From assembly GCF_001429395.1 (NCBI RefSeq), contig NZ_LMJT01000042.1, positions 82,915 to 146,914 on the forward strand: DNA of 64,000 bases, read 5' to 3'. Position 1 is the stretch's first letter, and each line of letters opens with the position of its first letter. The notes under the pieces were generated by a model. It had not been told where the DNA came from. It ran no database searches and was given only the letters and a program-made list of their open reading frames with translations. Of the stretch, positions 1 to 7,800 are shown piece by piece. This DNA is from Allobosea sp. Root381 (GTDB lineage Bacteria > Pseudomonadota > Alphaproteobacteria > Rhizobiales > Beijerinckiaceae). The position numbers and the translations under genes were made by a program.

Positions 1-75
1 CTGCGATCGCAGCGAAGCAATCCGGTCTCGTAGCGCTCCATGCCCCCGGATTGCTTCGCTGCGATCGCGATGACG
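1..75. repeat. Dispersed palindromic repeat, family A, copy 1
   Basis: Two perfect 23-base arms (3-25 and 46-68) form an inverted repeat around a 20-base loop. The core GCGAAGCAATCC and its complement recur near 9870, 21470 and 47090, so this is a dispersed family. The copy abuts the window edge and may continue to the left. It lies downstream of bfr. Bidirectional termination is an inference. Confidence 0.8.
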
Positions 76-153
76 GCGCGCATTTGTATAACAGCATCGC
101 CATAGACGACCTCCGGCATGAACACCCCACACCGGCGCGACGCGCATATGACA

Positions 154-182
154 AAGCCGGCCCCACGTAACGGAGCCGGCTT
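154..182 (-). terminator. Terminator hairpin of bfr
   Basis: An 8-bp perfect stem (154-161 with 175-182, AAGCCGGC/GCCGGCTT) with a 13-base loop sits 30 bases past the bfr stop codon. On the minus strand the stem is followed by a short T-rich stretch, as in intrinsic terminators. Confidence 0.65.
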
Positions 183-212
183 CGTTGATTTTACCTCGAA
201 CGACCGAAAGGC

Positions 213-698
213 TCAGTGCCCCTCGTCGAGCGCGCCGACATGCTTCTGCGTGTAGAGCTCGATGCCGATGCGGGCGATGAGCTCCAGCTGCGTCTCGAGG
301 AAGTCGATATGGCCTTCCTCGTCGGCCATCAGGTCCTTGAACAGCTGCTCGGACGGATAATCCCCGACCTCGCGGCTATAGCCGGCGGCCTCCTGATAGA
401 GCGCCCGCGCCTCGATCTCGGCCTTGAGGTCGGCCTCGATCACTTCCTTGACGTTCTCGCCGATCCGCAGCGGATCGAGCGTCTGCATATTCGGGAAGCC
501 TTCGAGGAAAAGGATGCGGTCGACGAAGCGGTCGGCATGGACCATCTCCTCGATCGATTCCTTCTTCCAGGTCTTGGCCATCTCCTTCAGACCCCAGTTG
601 TCGAGGATCCGGTAATGCAGCCAGTACTGGTTGATGGCCGTGAGCTCGGAGCGAAGCCCCTTGTTCAGGTACTCGATGACCTTCTTGTCGCCCTTCAT
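213..698 (-). CDS. bfr: Bacterioferritin
   Basis: Heme-containing 24-mer ferritin that oxidises Fe(II) and stores ferric mineral in the cytoplasm. The 161-residue protein starts MKGDKKVIEYLN, as family members do; an in-frame start at 719 would overlap the ICE box and is unlikely, and GGAG lies 7 bases before the chosen ATG. All diiron ligands are present at the usual positions (E18, E51, H54, E94, E127, H130), with Y25 nearby and M52 as heme ligand. The gene is last in the irr-bfd-bfr series on the minus strand. The ICE-like palindrome just upstream suggests control by Irr, in line with known Irr targets in rhizobia. Identification is firm. Confidence 0.97.
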   Translation of the reverse strand: MKGDKKVIEYLNKGLRSELTAINQYWLHYRILDNWGLKEMAKTWKKESIEEMVHADRFVDRILFLEGFPNMQTLDPLRIGENVKEVIEADLKAEIEARALYQEAAGYSREVGDYPSEQLFKDLMADEEGHIDFLETQLELIARIGIELYTQKHVGALDEGH

Positions 699-717
699 GG
701 CAGCGCTCCGCAAATCC

Positions 718-738
718 ACATTAGAATGATCCTAATGT
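718..738 (-). promoter_or_regulatory. ICE/Irr box upstream of bfr
   Basis: The palindrome ATTAGAATGATCCTAAT (720-736), flanked by AC/GT that extend the symmetry, lies 20 bases before the bfr start. It resembles the iron control element bound by Irr in rhizobia and Bradyrhizobium. A similar box precedes irr. Binding is inferred from the pattern. Confidence 0.7.
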
Positions 739-804
739 AGGCCGAGCAATCGCGGAAGGAAAGAGGGAAAGCGGAGTTTACCGCCAGAATCACAAGCGAG
801 CCAG

Positions 805-1092
805 CTATGCAGCGTTGCGCTCGCCTTCGACCACGATGCCGTCCAGCATACGCCCGACGGACACATGTACCGCACATTCGATCTCGCGGCTGGCGCAGCT
901 GTTGCACTGGCTGGCGCAGGCGGCACGTGCCTCCGCCAGGATCGCGCGGACCTCGCGGGCGCAGCGGCCGCAATCGGGGCTGCAGCCGAGGCAATCATAG
1001 GCCTCGCCCGCAGTACGGGGGCCCGTACCGTCCGGCGCGATGGTGCCCTTGATCTGCGAGCAGGACAGGACGTTGCAAGAACAGACGATCAC
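805..1092 (-). CDS. bfd: Bacterioferritin-associated ferredoxin-like protein
   Basis: Small [2Fe-2S] protein of the Bfd family, which passes electrons to bacterioferritin heme to release stored iron. The four cluster cysteines have the family pattern: C4-x-C6 near the N-terminus and C41-x2-C44. At 95 residues it is longer than a typical Bfd (about 65); the extra tail carries further cysteines at C59, C63, C66 and C73, and C11, C34 and C37 lie between the cluster pairs. The start codon is GTG with a weak Shine-Dalgarno sequence. It lies between irr and bfr on the same strand, which fits iron mobilisation. The cysteine-rich tail could hold another metal; that is speculation. Confidence 0.85.
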   Translation of the reverse strand: MIVCSCNVLSCSQIKGTIAPDGTGPRTAGEAYDCLGCSPDCGRCAREVRAILAEARAACASQCNSCASREIECAVHVSVGRMLDGIVVEGERNAA

Positions 1093-1145
1093 GTCGGAAC
1101 GATCACTCGTGGAAGCCGGAGCGCGGGCACCGGCGAATGCGGAAC

Positions 1146-1691
1146 TCAGGCGTGGTGGCCGGCCAGTTTCGAGACTGGCATCGAGGTCTCCACCTCGGAA
1201 CCGTCGGCACGGCGCAGCCGCACGATCACCTCGACCGAGGAGATCATCATGCCTTCCGGCGCCTCCGGCAGCCCGGCGACCTGGATCATCGAGCCGGGGA
1301 TGTCGACGACGGTCTCGTCGTCCTCGTTGTAGAAATGGTGGTGCTCGGAAACGTTGGTGTCGAAGAACGTCTTCGGGCCCGAAACCGAAACCTGGCGCAG
1401 CAGGCCGGCTTCCGAGAACTGGCGCAGCGTGTTGTAGACGGTCGCGAGCGAAAGCGGCTCGCGGGCGCGCAGCGCCTCCTCATAGAGCATCTCGGCGCTG
1501 ACGTGGCGATCGCCCTTGGCGAAGAGCAGCCAGCCGAGGGCCATGCGCTGCCGAGTCGGCCGCAACCCGGCGGTCCGCAAGCGCGTTTTCACGGCGCTGA
1601 TCGGGCAGGATGCAGGGCTCTTCTGCGGCCACGGAATGTGGTCCGCCGCCGCCTGCGGCTGGGCCATGACCTTCGTGGAGGAAACGCTCAT
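1146..1691 (-). CDS. irr: Irr, iron response regulator of the Fur family
   Basis: Fur-superfamily repressor that senses heme/iron status and controls iron genes in Hyphomicrobiales. The winged-helix segment GLRPTRQRMALGWLL is typical of Irr, and the HHH motif followed by an acidic stretch supplies the metal/heme-binding region. A Cys-Pro pair (C29-P30) lies in the N-terminal extension, where Bradyrhizobium Irr has its CP heme motif; whether it serves that role here is unknown. I start at 1691 (181 aa), preceded by AAAGGCG; a longer frame from 1742 would begin inside the upstream palindrome. First gene of the irr-bfd-bfr group. The palindrome at 1728-1750 suggests autoregulation. Confidence 0.92.
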   Translation of the reverse strand: MSVSSTKVMAQPQAAADHIPWPQKSPASCPISAVKTRLRTAGLRPTRQRMALGWLLFAKGDRHVSAEMLYEEALRAREPLSLATVYNTLRQFSEAGLLRQVSVSGPKTFFDTNVSEHHHFYNEDDETVVDIPGSMIQVAGLPEAPEGMMISSVEVIVRLRRADGSEVETSMPVSKLAGHHA

Positions 1692-1727
1692 CGACAACGC
1701 CTTTGACAATGTCGCCCCAGGGGCGCG

Positions 1728-1750
1728 TAGTTTAGAAAGCATCTAAACTA
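1728..1750 (-). promoter_or_regulatory. ICE/Irr box in the irr leader
   Basis: Inverted repeat with 9-base arms TAGTTTAGA and TCTAAACTA around the 5-base spacer AAGCA. It lies 37 bases before the irr start and just downstream of the predicted -10 element, a position suited to repression. It shares the TTAGA half-site with the bfr box. Confidence 0.7.
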
Positions 1751-1764
1751 CTGATATTATTGCT

Positions 1765-1794
1765 ATATTTGTCGAAACGTTTCGCCAATGTCAA
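1765..1794 (-). promoter_or_regulatory. Sigma-70-type promoter of irr
   Basis: On the minus strand, TTGACA (1789-1794) and AAATAT (1765-1770) are separated by 18 bases. A perfect 12-base palindrome CGAAACGTTTCG (1773-1784) fills most of the spacer and could be a further operator. Transcription would start just upstream of the ICE box. Confidence 0.55.
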
Positions 1795-1866
1795 TCTTCG
1801 CGGGTGCGGCATGGCGTCATCGGGGTGGAAAGCTGCAGTCCTTTCCGCCATCTCGCAGGCCGCCGC

Positions 1867-3447
1867 TCAGTGCCCTGCACCCGCTGGCGCCGCCGCTGGC
1901 GGCTTGCGCATGAACAGCGCCAGCAGCACGAGGCTCGCGAAGATCGCGGTCAGGGCCAGGAAGACGTCGCCGAAGGCCATCACCAGCGCCTGCTTGTGGA
2001 CGCGCTGGTTGATCAGGGCGAGCGCCATCTGCTCGGCGGCATCGCCGTAATCGAGGAAGCGCTGCATCGTCTGCGCTATCGCCTCCTCCGCCACCTGCCG
2101 GCCGGCCGCGACGCTCTCGTGCAGCCGCGCGATGTGCAGATCGGTGCGGCCGTTGAGCATGGTGTTGATCACCGCAAGTCCGACCGCGCCGCCGAGATTT
2201 CGCGTCAGGTTGTAGAGGCCCGACGCGTTCTTGAGCTGCGCCGGCGGCAGCGTGCCGAGCGCGAGGTTGTTGATCGGCACCATGCACAGCATCAGCGAGA
2301 CGCCGCGCAGGATCTGCGGCACGAGCAGCTCGTGGAAATCCCAGTCCGCGGTGATGCCAGAGGCCAGCCAGGTCCCGAGCGCGAAGCCGGCGAAGCCGAT
2401 CATCATCTGCACGCGCGGGTCGATCTTCGCCGACAGCCGCCCGGCGATCGGCGCCGTCAGGAACATGCACAGGCCGGTGACGAACATCGTCTCGCCGATC
2501 TGCAGCGCGTCATAGCCGCGGATGCGCCCGAGATAGACCGGGTAGAGATAAGTCAGCCCGTAGAGGCCGATGCCCATGCAGAAGGAGAACAGCGAGCCGA
2601 AGGCGAAGTTGCGGTCCTTGAAGGCGTAGAGATCGACCAGCGGATCGTCCCGCGTCAACGCCCGCCAGAAGAACAGCACCGCGCCGGCCAGCATCACGCC
2701 GGTGAAGAACACGATCTCGTGGCTCTCGAACCAGTCGAGCCGCGTCCCCTCCTCCAGCACATATTCGAGGCTGCCCAGAAACCCGGCCATGCCGATCAGG
2801 CCGAGCCAGTCGAAGCGCTTCAGAAGCCCCTTCTGCGGCTGGTCGAAATCGATCAGCGTCCAGGCCGCGATGGTCACGCAGATGCCGGGCACGACATTGA
2901 CGAGAAAGAGCCAGTGCCAGGAGAAGGCGCTGCTGAGATAGCCGCCGACCGTCGGGCCGATTGTCGGCGCGAGCGTCGCGACAAGGCCGATCAGCGGCGA
3001 GACGATCGGCCGCTTCGAGGGCGGGAAGATCGAGAAGGCTGCGGCGAAGACGCCCGGGATCATGCCGCCGCCGATGAAGCCTTGCACGGCTCGCCACAGG
3101 ATCATCTCGTTGATCGAAGAGGCTTGCGCACAAAGAACGCTGGCGATGGTGAAACCGGCGGCGGCAATGGTGAAGAAGACGCGCGTCGATAGCGCCCGGC
3201 TGAGATAGCCCGACAGAGGGATCATGATCACTTCCGCGATCAGATAGGCCGTCTGCACCCAGGCGATCTCGTCGGACGAGGCGGAGAGCCCGGCCTGGAT
3301 CTCTGCCAGCGAGGCCGAGACGATCTGGATGTCGAGGATCGCCATGAACATGCCGAAGATCATCGCCACGAAGGCGAATATCCGGCGCATCGGGATGGCG
3401 TCGTCGGCCGGCGGCGCGCCGGCGGGGCTCAGGGTCGCGGTGGCCAT
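1867..3447 (-). CDS. DHA2-family (EmrB/QacA-type) MFS drug exporter
   Basis: Proton-driven inner-membrane exporter expected to have 14 helices (526 aa, normal for DHA2). Visible signatures are the helix-1 motif around LDIQIV (residues 38-43) and antiporter motif C, APTIGPTVGGY (160-170). Start ATG at 3447 has AAGGACGGG before it. It lies downstream of an EmrA-type membrane fusion protein on the same strand and opposite a TetR gene with shared operators. The pair would work with an outer-membrane channel to expel hydrophobic toxic compounds. The substrate cannot be read from sequence. Confidence 0.92.
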   Translation of the reverse strand: MATATLSPAGAPPADDAIPMRRIFAFVAMIFGMFMAILDIQIVSASLAEIQAGLSASSDEIAWVQTAYLIAEVIMIPLSGYLSRALSTRVFFTIAAAGFTIASVLCAQASSINEMILWRAVQGFIGGGMIPGVFAAAFSIFPPSKRPIVSPLIGLVATLAPTIGPTVGGYLSSAFSWHWLFLVNVVPGICVTIAAWTLIDFDQPQKGLLKRFDWLGLIGMAGFLGSLEYVLEEGTRLDWFESHEIVFFTGVMLAGAVLFFWRALTRDDPLVDLYAFKDRNFAFGSLFSFCMGIGLYGLTYLYPVYLGRIRGYDALQIGETMFVTGLCMFLTAPIAGRLSAKIDPRVQMMIGFAGFALGTWLASGITADWDFHELLVPQILRGVSLMLCMVPINNLALGTLPPAQLKNASGLYNLTRNLGGAVGLAVINTMLNGRTDLHIARLHESVAAGRQVAEEAIAQTMQRFLDYGDAAEQMALALINQRVHKQALVMAFGDVFLALTAIFASLVLLALFMRKPPAAAPAGAGH

Positions 3448-3476
3448 GGTGGCCCGTCCTTTTCGTGAACCTCCTC

Positions 3477-3587
3477 GTCATCCCGGGCAAGCCGCGAAGC
3501 GGCGCCGATCCGGGATCCATGCCGGAGCGTTACCGGCGAGGTTCAGGAATGGGTCCCGGGTCTCCCTTCGGTCACCCGGGACGACGT
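3477..3587. repeat. Imperfect palindromic repeat (CGTCATCCCGGG class)
   Basis: The left arm CGTCATCCCGGG and the right arm CCCGGGACGACG are complementary except for one base, and inner blocks (GATCCGGGATCCAT and ATGGGTCCCGGG) pair partly. A shorter relative lies at 33653-33684. This copy sits unusually in the 156-base gap between two genes of one operon, where it may adjust the ratio of the two transcripts. Confidence 0.6.
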
Positions 3588-3603
3588 TACGTTCTTGCTC
3601 GGT

Positions 3604-4797
3604 TCAACGCCGGCCTTCCGGCCGCGGATCGATCTTGACCACGACCGACATGCCCGGCCGCAGCACATGCTTGGCGGTCGCCTCCGGCGCCAGCGCGATC
3701 CGCACCGGAACGCGCTGGACGATCTTGGTGAAGTTGCCGGTCGCGTTGTCCGGCGGCAGCAGGGTGAAGACAGAGCCCGTCCCGCCCGCAATGCCGCTGA
3801 CCTTGCCCTCGAAGACCTGGCCGGGGAGCGCATCGACGGTGATCGAGGCACGATCGCCGATCTTCAGCGGCCCGACCTGCGTCTCCTTGAAGTTGGCGTC
3901 GACATAGACCTGGTCGAGCGGGACGATCGACATCAGCCGCTTGCCGGCACTGACGAGATCGCCGAGCTGGACATTGGTGTTGGCGACGAGGCCCGAGATC
4001 GGGGCCGCGACCCTGGTGAAGCTGAGGTCCCGCTCGGCCTTCTGCTCGGCGATCCTGAGTTCGTCGAGCTGGCGCGCCGCTTCGACGCGCTGGGCCTTCA
4101 GCACCTCGATATTCGCCTGCGCCGCCGAAACTCCGGCCTTGGCGCTGCCGAGCGCGGCCTTGGCCTGGTCGCGCGCCGCGGTCGCCGCATCGAGCGTCGC
4201 CTGTGACCCGTAGGACTTGGCGGCGAGGCTGCTGGCGCGCTCGAAATCAGCGGCCGCGCGGGTCACTGCTGCCTCCGCCGAGTTCTCCTGCGCCTGCGCC
4301 TGCTCCAGATTGGCGCGGCCGGCCTCGATCTGGCTGTCGATGCGCGAGAGGGTCGCCCTGGCCGTCTCGCTCTTGGCGCGCGCACTATCCAGCGCGATGC
4401 GCCAGTCGCCGTCATCCAGCGCGACGAGCGGCTGGCCGGCCCTGACCTCCTGGTTCTGGACCACCGAGACGGAACTGACGTTGGCGGCGAGCTTCGCCGA
4501 GATCGTCGCCATCTCCGCGCCGACATAGGCGTCATCGGTCGACACGATGAAGCGGCCGTTCAGCCACCAATCCGTCCCGAACCAGAGCCCGACGCCCAGA
4601 GCCACCGTGCCGAGCAGGATGAGCCCGCCGCGGCGCAGCCGGTTGCGGCCGGGCGAGCCAGCAGCAGAACTCTTCTCCTCGCCGGGCACGTTGTCGGCGC
4701 CGCGGCGCGCTTCGGCGAGTGGAGCGGCAGTCTCGGAAACGGGTTCGACCAGCTGCAGCCTCTCGCTGCGCTGGCGGTTGGCGGTCTCGGCAACCAT
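3604..4797 (-). CDS. HlyD/EmrA-type membrane fusion protein
   Basis: Periplasmic adaptor of a tripartite efflux pump. The 397-aa protein has a cytoplasmic Arg-rich segment (about 1-56), one transmembrane helix (57-75), the HlyD signature STDDAYV (86-92), a long Ala/Gln/Glu-rich coiled-coil hairpin (about 125-245) and a C-terminal beta-barrel region. The ATG at 4797 follows AGGACG. An open frame continues far upstream to 6171 but runs through the TetR operators and the antisense of tetR, so it is not real. The exporter gene lies 156 bases downstream. Expression is probably repressed by the divergent TetR. Confidence 0.93.
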   Translation of the reverse strand: MVAETANRQRSERLQLVEPVSETAAPLAEARRGADNVPGEEKSSAAGSPGRNRLRRGGLILLGTVALGVGLWFGTDWWLNGRFIVSTDDAYVGAEMATISAKLAANVSSVSVVQNQEVRAGQPLVALDDGDWRIALDSARAKSETARATLSRIDSQIEAGRANLEQAQAQENSAEAAVTRAAADFERASSLAAKSYGSQATLDAATAARDQAKAALGSAKAGVSAAQANIEVLKAQRVEAARQLDELRIAEQKAERDLSFTRVAAPISGLVANTNVQLGDLVSAGKRLMSIVPLDQVYVDANFKETQVGPLKIGDRASITVDALPGQVFEGKVSGIAGGTGSVFTLLPPDNATGNFTKIVQRVPVRIALAPEATAKHVLRPGMSVVVKIDPRPEGRR

Positions 4798-4820
4798 GGC
4801 TTCGTCCTGATGATTACAAT

Positions 4821-4838
4821 TCGAACCAGACGGTTCGA
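4821..4838. promoter_or_regulatory. TetR operator 1
   Basis: Perfect inverted repeat TCGAACC-AGAC-GGTTCGA, 24 bases before the membrane fusion protein start. It is nearly identical to operator 2, which supports binding by the adjacent TetR. Confidence 0.75.
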
Positions 4839-4880
4839 TTGAGCTTGATTTAGCGTGGCCTCTCGCGCATATCAAGCCAT

Positions 4881-4900
4881 ATCGAACCAATCGGTTCGAT
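4881..4900. promoter_or_regulatory. TetR operator 2
   Basis: Perfect inverted repeat ATCGAACC-AATC-GGTTCGAT. Its centre is 61 bases from that of operator 1, close to six helical turns, so both dimers would lie on one DNA face. It is about 36 bases before the tetR start. Confidence 0.75.
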
Positions 4901-4935
4901 TCTTTTTTCAAGGGCTGCCCGAACCGCGGGCATGG

Positions 4936-5604
4936 ATGATGACCAGCAGCACCGATACGCAGGGCGGCACCAGGGCGCGCAATCGCCGGGTCGCAGGGAT
5001 GGACCCGGACAAGCGCCGCCAGATCCTCGAAGGCGCCCATGCCGTCTTTACCGCCAAGGGCTTCGACGCCGCTAGCATGAGCGAGATCGCGACGGCCGCG
5101 GGCGTTTCGAAGGGCACGCTCTATGTCTACTTCGCCGACAAGGAGCATCTCTTCGTCGCGCTCATCCAGCGCGAGCGCGAGGCGCAGAAGGCAGCCGTCT
5201 TCGGCGCGCTGAACGACGACCCCGACCTGCGCCGGGCCCTCACTCGCTTCGGTGAGGGGCTGGCGCATCTGCTCGCCGGCGAGTTCGCTGTCAGCGCGCA
5301 CCGCATCGTGATCGGCGTCTCCGAGCGCATGCCCGATCTCGGCCAGGAATTCTACGAGCGCGGCCCCAAGCAGGGCAGCCTCCGCCTGGCCGAGTTCCTC
5401 ACCGGAAAGGTGGAGCAGGGGCTGCTGGAGATCGACGACACCTATCTCGCTTCCGTGCAATTCCTCGATCTCTGCCAGTCGACCCTGCTGCGGCCGCGCC
5501 TGTTCAACGCCACACGCGAAGCCCCTTCGCCTGAGGAGGTCAGCCGTGTCGTCGCCTCGGCGGTCGAGATGTTCCTGGCGCGCTACGGCACGGGCAGGAG
5601 CTGA
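4936..5604 (+). CDS. TetR-family repressor of the adjacent efflux pair
   Basis: Ligand-responsive dimeric repressor of 222 aa. The helix-turn-helix lies at about residues 47-66 (MSEIATAAGVSKGTLYVYF), followed by a helical ligand-binding domain. The frame is open from 4855, but that start would lie inside operator 2; ATGs at 4936 and 4939 are better and 4999 is a third option. It is divergent from the EmrA/EmrB pair with two palindromes between, the classic arrangement for local repression relieved by a pump substrate. The regulator call is firm; the exact start and the inducer are not. Confidence 0.9.
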   Translation: MMTSSTDTQGGTRARNRRVAGMDPDKRRQILEGAHAVFTAKGFDAASMSEIATAAGVSKGTLYVYFADKEHLFVALIQREREAQKAAVFGALNDDPDLRRALTRFGEGLAHLLAGEFAVSAHRIVIGVSERMPDLGQEFYERGPKQGSLRLAEFLTGKVEQGLLEIDDTYLASVQFLDLCQSTLLRPRLFNATREAPSPEEVSRVVASAVEMFLARYGTGRS

Positions 5605-5613
5605 GGCGGGATA

Positions 5614-5659
5614 GCATCGACCCGAAAAGTGGCATCCGGTTTTCGGAAGATGCCGATGC
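5614..5659. repeat. Dispersed palindrome, family B, copy 1
   Basis: Inverted repeat starting GCATCG and ending CGATGC, with an inner CCGAAAAGTGG / CCGGTTTTCGG pair. Copies lie at 40812-40857 and, decayed, at 52696-52735. It fills the gap between convergent tetR and the DMT transporter gene. Confidence 0.75.
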
Positions 5660-5663
5660 GAGA

Positions 5664-6710
5664 TCAGCCCAGCCGCTTCGCCCTGACGCGCTCGCGATGC
5701 GCGGTATAGAGGCCCGAGCCGGCGATGATGACCGCGCCGACCAGCGTCCAGTAGTCCGGCAGCACCGAGAACAGCGCATAGCCGAACAGCGAAGCCCAGA
5801 GCAGCTGGATGTAGGAGAAGGGCGCCAGCAGCGAGGCGTCGCCATGGCGATAGGCCAGCACGATCAGCCAGTGGCCGACCGTGGAGGTCACGCCGATGAT
5901 CATGCCCAGCAGCACGATCCAGGGCGTGACCGGCCCCCACAGGAACGGGATCACCAGGGTCATCAGCACGAAGCCGATGATCGCCGAATAGGTCAGCGTC
6001 GTCAGCGGGCTCTCCGTGCGGCTCATCATCCGCGTCATGATCATGGCGAAGGCCCAGCACAGCGCCGAGGCCACGGCCAGTAGCGAAGCGATATGGAAGC
6101 CTGCCCCACCGGGCCGCACCACGATCAGCACGCCGATGAAGCCGATCAGCGTCGCTGTCCAGCGCCGCCAACCGATCGTCTCGCGCAGGATGGGGATCGA
6201 CAGCGCGGTGACGAAGAGCGGCGCGACGAAGCTCGTCGCGGTCGCATCCGCGATCGGGAGTTCGCGCAGCGCCGTCACGAAGAAGATCGAGGAGAACAGC
6301 ACGCCGACGGCGCGCAGAAGCTGCAGTTTCGGCCGCTGCGTTCGCAGCTGCTTGACCCCGCCCGTCCGCCAGACGATCGCCAGCATGATCGCCGTGAAGG
6401 TGCCGTAGCGCAGCCAGGTCACCTGCAATGGCGGGATCTCGAGCGTCAGCAGCTTGGAGATCGTATCGCCGCTGGTGAAGAAGATGCTGGCCAGCAGGAC
6501 GAGCGCAATGCCGCGCAACGGCGCGTCGCGGCGCGGCACGGGCGGCGGCAGCTGGCCCGTCGGGGCCGCGGTCTGTTCGGAGGAAGGAGAATTCGGCAAG
6601 GCGCGGTTCGCGTCGGTGTGATCAGCGACCCTAGAACGGCTTCTGCCGGATTGGTTGCGCAAAGAACGAACGTCGCGCATGCAGCCATGCGCGGCGGGCG
6701 CCCTCGCCAA
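5664..6710 (-). CDS. EamA/DMT-family transporter
   Basis: Ten-helix inner-membrane exporter made of two EamA repeats (about residues 65-200 and 210-340). The 348-aa frame begins with an Arg/Pro-rich tail of some 60 residues that is longer than usual for the family (about 300 aa), so the true start may lie at 6680 or further in. The first helix begins near RGIALVLLASIFF. Family members export amino acids, metabolites or drugs; nothing in the neighbourhood points to a substrate. It converges on tetR and lies downstream of asd on the same strand, separated from it by a strong terminator. Confidence 0.88.
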   Translation of the reverse strand: MARAPAAHGCMRDVRSLRNQSGRSRSRVADHTDANRALPNSPSSEQTAAPTGQLPPPVPRRDAPLRGIALVLLASIFFTSGDTISKLLTLEIPPLQVTWLRYGTFTAIMLAIVWRTGGVKQLRTQRPKLQLLRAVGVLFSSIFFVTALRELPIADATATSFVAPLFVTALSIPILRETIGWRRWTATLIGFIGVLIVVRPGGAGFHIASLLAVASALCWAFAMIMTRMMSRTESPLTTLTYSAIIGFVLMTLVIPFLWGPVTPWIVLLGMIIGVTSTVGHWLIVLAYRHGDASLLAPFSYIQLLWASLFGYALFSVLPDYWTLVGAVIIAGSGLYTAHRERVRAKRLG

Positions 6711-6716
6711 CGAAAA

Positions 6717-6738
6717 AGGCGGGCCGCCCGGCCCGCCT
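6717..6738 (-). terminator. Intrinsic terminator of asd
   Basis: A 9-bp perfect GC stem (6717-6725 with 6730-6738) with a 4-base loop is followed on the minus strand by a run of T (6713-6717). It lies 28 bases after the asd stop. Confidence 0.85.
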
Positions 6739-6765
6739 CGGTGACGTCGTTATCGTGAGCTCGGC

Positions 6766-7800
6766 TCAGGCAGCCTTCTGCCGCGGCTGGATCAGCTTGC
6801 GGTTGACCAGCACCTCGGCGATCTGCACCGCGTTCAGCGCCGCGCCCTTGCGCAGATTGTCGGAGACGCACCAGAAGGCGAGGCCGTTCTCAACGGTCGC
6901 GTCCTCGCGGATGCGCGAGATATAGGTCGCATCCTCGCCGGCCGCCTCATGCGGGGTGATGTAGCCGCCCGGCTCGTGCTTGTCGATCACGAGGATGCCC
7001 GGCGCCGAACGCAGGACGTCGCGCGCCTCGTCGGCGGTGACAGGCTTCTCGCACTCGATGTTGACGCTCTCCGAATGGCCGATGAAGACCGGCACGCGCA
7101 CGCAGGTGGCGGTCAGCTTGATGTTCTTGTCGAGGATCTTCTTGGTCTCGACCATCATCTTCCACTCTTCCTTGGTGAAGCCGTCCTCCATGAAGACGTC
7201 GATGTGGGGGATGAGGTTGAAGGAGATGCGCTTGGGGAACTTCTTGGTGACGACCTCACCGGCCGAGAACACCGCGCGCGTCTGGTTGAAGAGCTCGTCC
7301 ATCCCCTCCTTGCCGGCGCCGGAGACCGACTGGTAGGTCGAGACGACGACGCGCTTGACGCCGAACTTGTCGTGCAGCGGCTTCAGCGCGACGACGAGCT
7401 GCGCGGTCGAGCAGTTCGGATTGGCGATGATGTTCATCTTGGTGAAGCCGGCTGCGGCGGCGGCATTCACCTCGGGCACGATCAGCGGCACATCCGGATG
7501 CATGCGGAAGGCCGAGGAGTTGTCGATGACGACGCAGCCCTGCGCGCCGATCTTCGGCGACCACTCCTTCGAGACCTCGCCGCCGGCCGACATCAGGCAG
7601 ATGTCGGTGTCGGAGAAGTCGTAATGCTCGAGCGGCCTGCACTTCAGCGTCTTGTCGCCGAATGAGACTTCCGTTCCGACAGAACGCGAGGAGGCGAGCG
7701 CCACGACCTCTCCCACGGGGAAGGCACGTTCCGCCAGGATGTCCAGCATCTCGCGGCCCACATTGCCCGTGGCGCCGACGATCGCGACCTTGAAGCTCAT
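6766..7800 (-). CDS. asd: Aspartate-semialdehyde dehydrogenase
   Basis: Reduces beta-aspartyl phosphate with NADPH, the branch step to lysine/diaminopimelate, threonine and methionine. The 344-aa product has the N-terminal nucleotide loop GATGNVG (9-15) and the active-site motif NPNCSTAQ with nucleophile C130. ATG at 7800 follows AGAGGAACA; the frame stays open to 8160 without a start context. It stands alone with its own terminator. Identification is firm. Confidence 0.97.
   Translation of the reverse strand: MSFKVAIVGATGNVGREMLDILAERAFPVGEVVALASSRSVGTEVSFGDKTLKCRPLEHYDFSDTDICLMSAGGEVSKEWSPKIGAQGCVVIDNSSAFRMHPDVPLIVPEVNAAAAAGFTKMNIIANPNCSTAQLVVALKPLHDKFGVKRVVVSTYQSVSGAGKEGMDELFNQTRAVFSAGEVVTKKFPKRISFNLIPHIDVFMEDGFTKEEWKMMVETKKILDKNIKLTATCVRVPVFIGHSESVNIECEKPVTADEARDVLRSAPGILVIDKHEPGGYITPHEAAGEDATYISRIREDATVENGLAFWCVSDNLRKGAALNAVQIAEVLVNRKLIQPRQKAA

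Noticed and set aside
4798..6171. Upstream extension of the membrane fusion protein frame
   Set aside because: It crosses two TetR operators and is antisense to tetR; the normal HlyD start with SD is at 4797.
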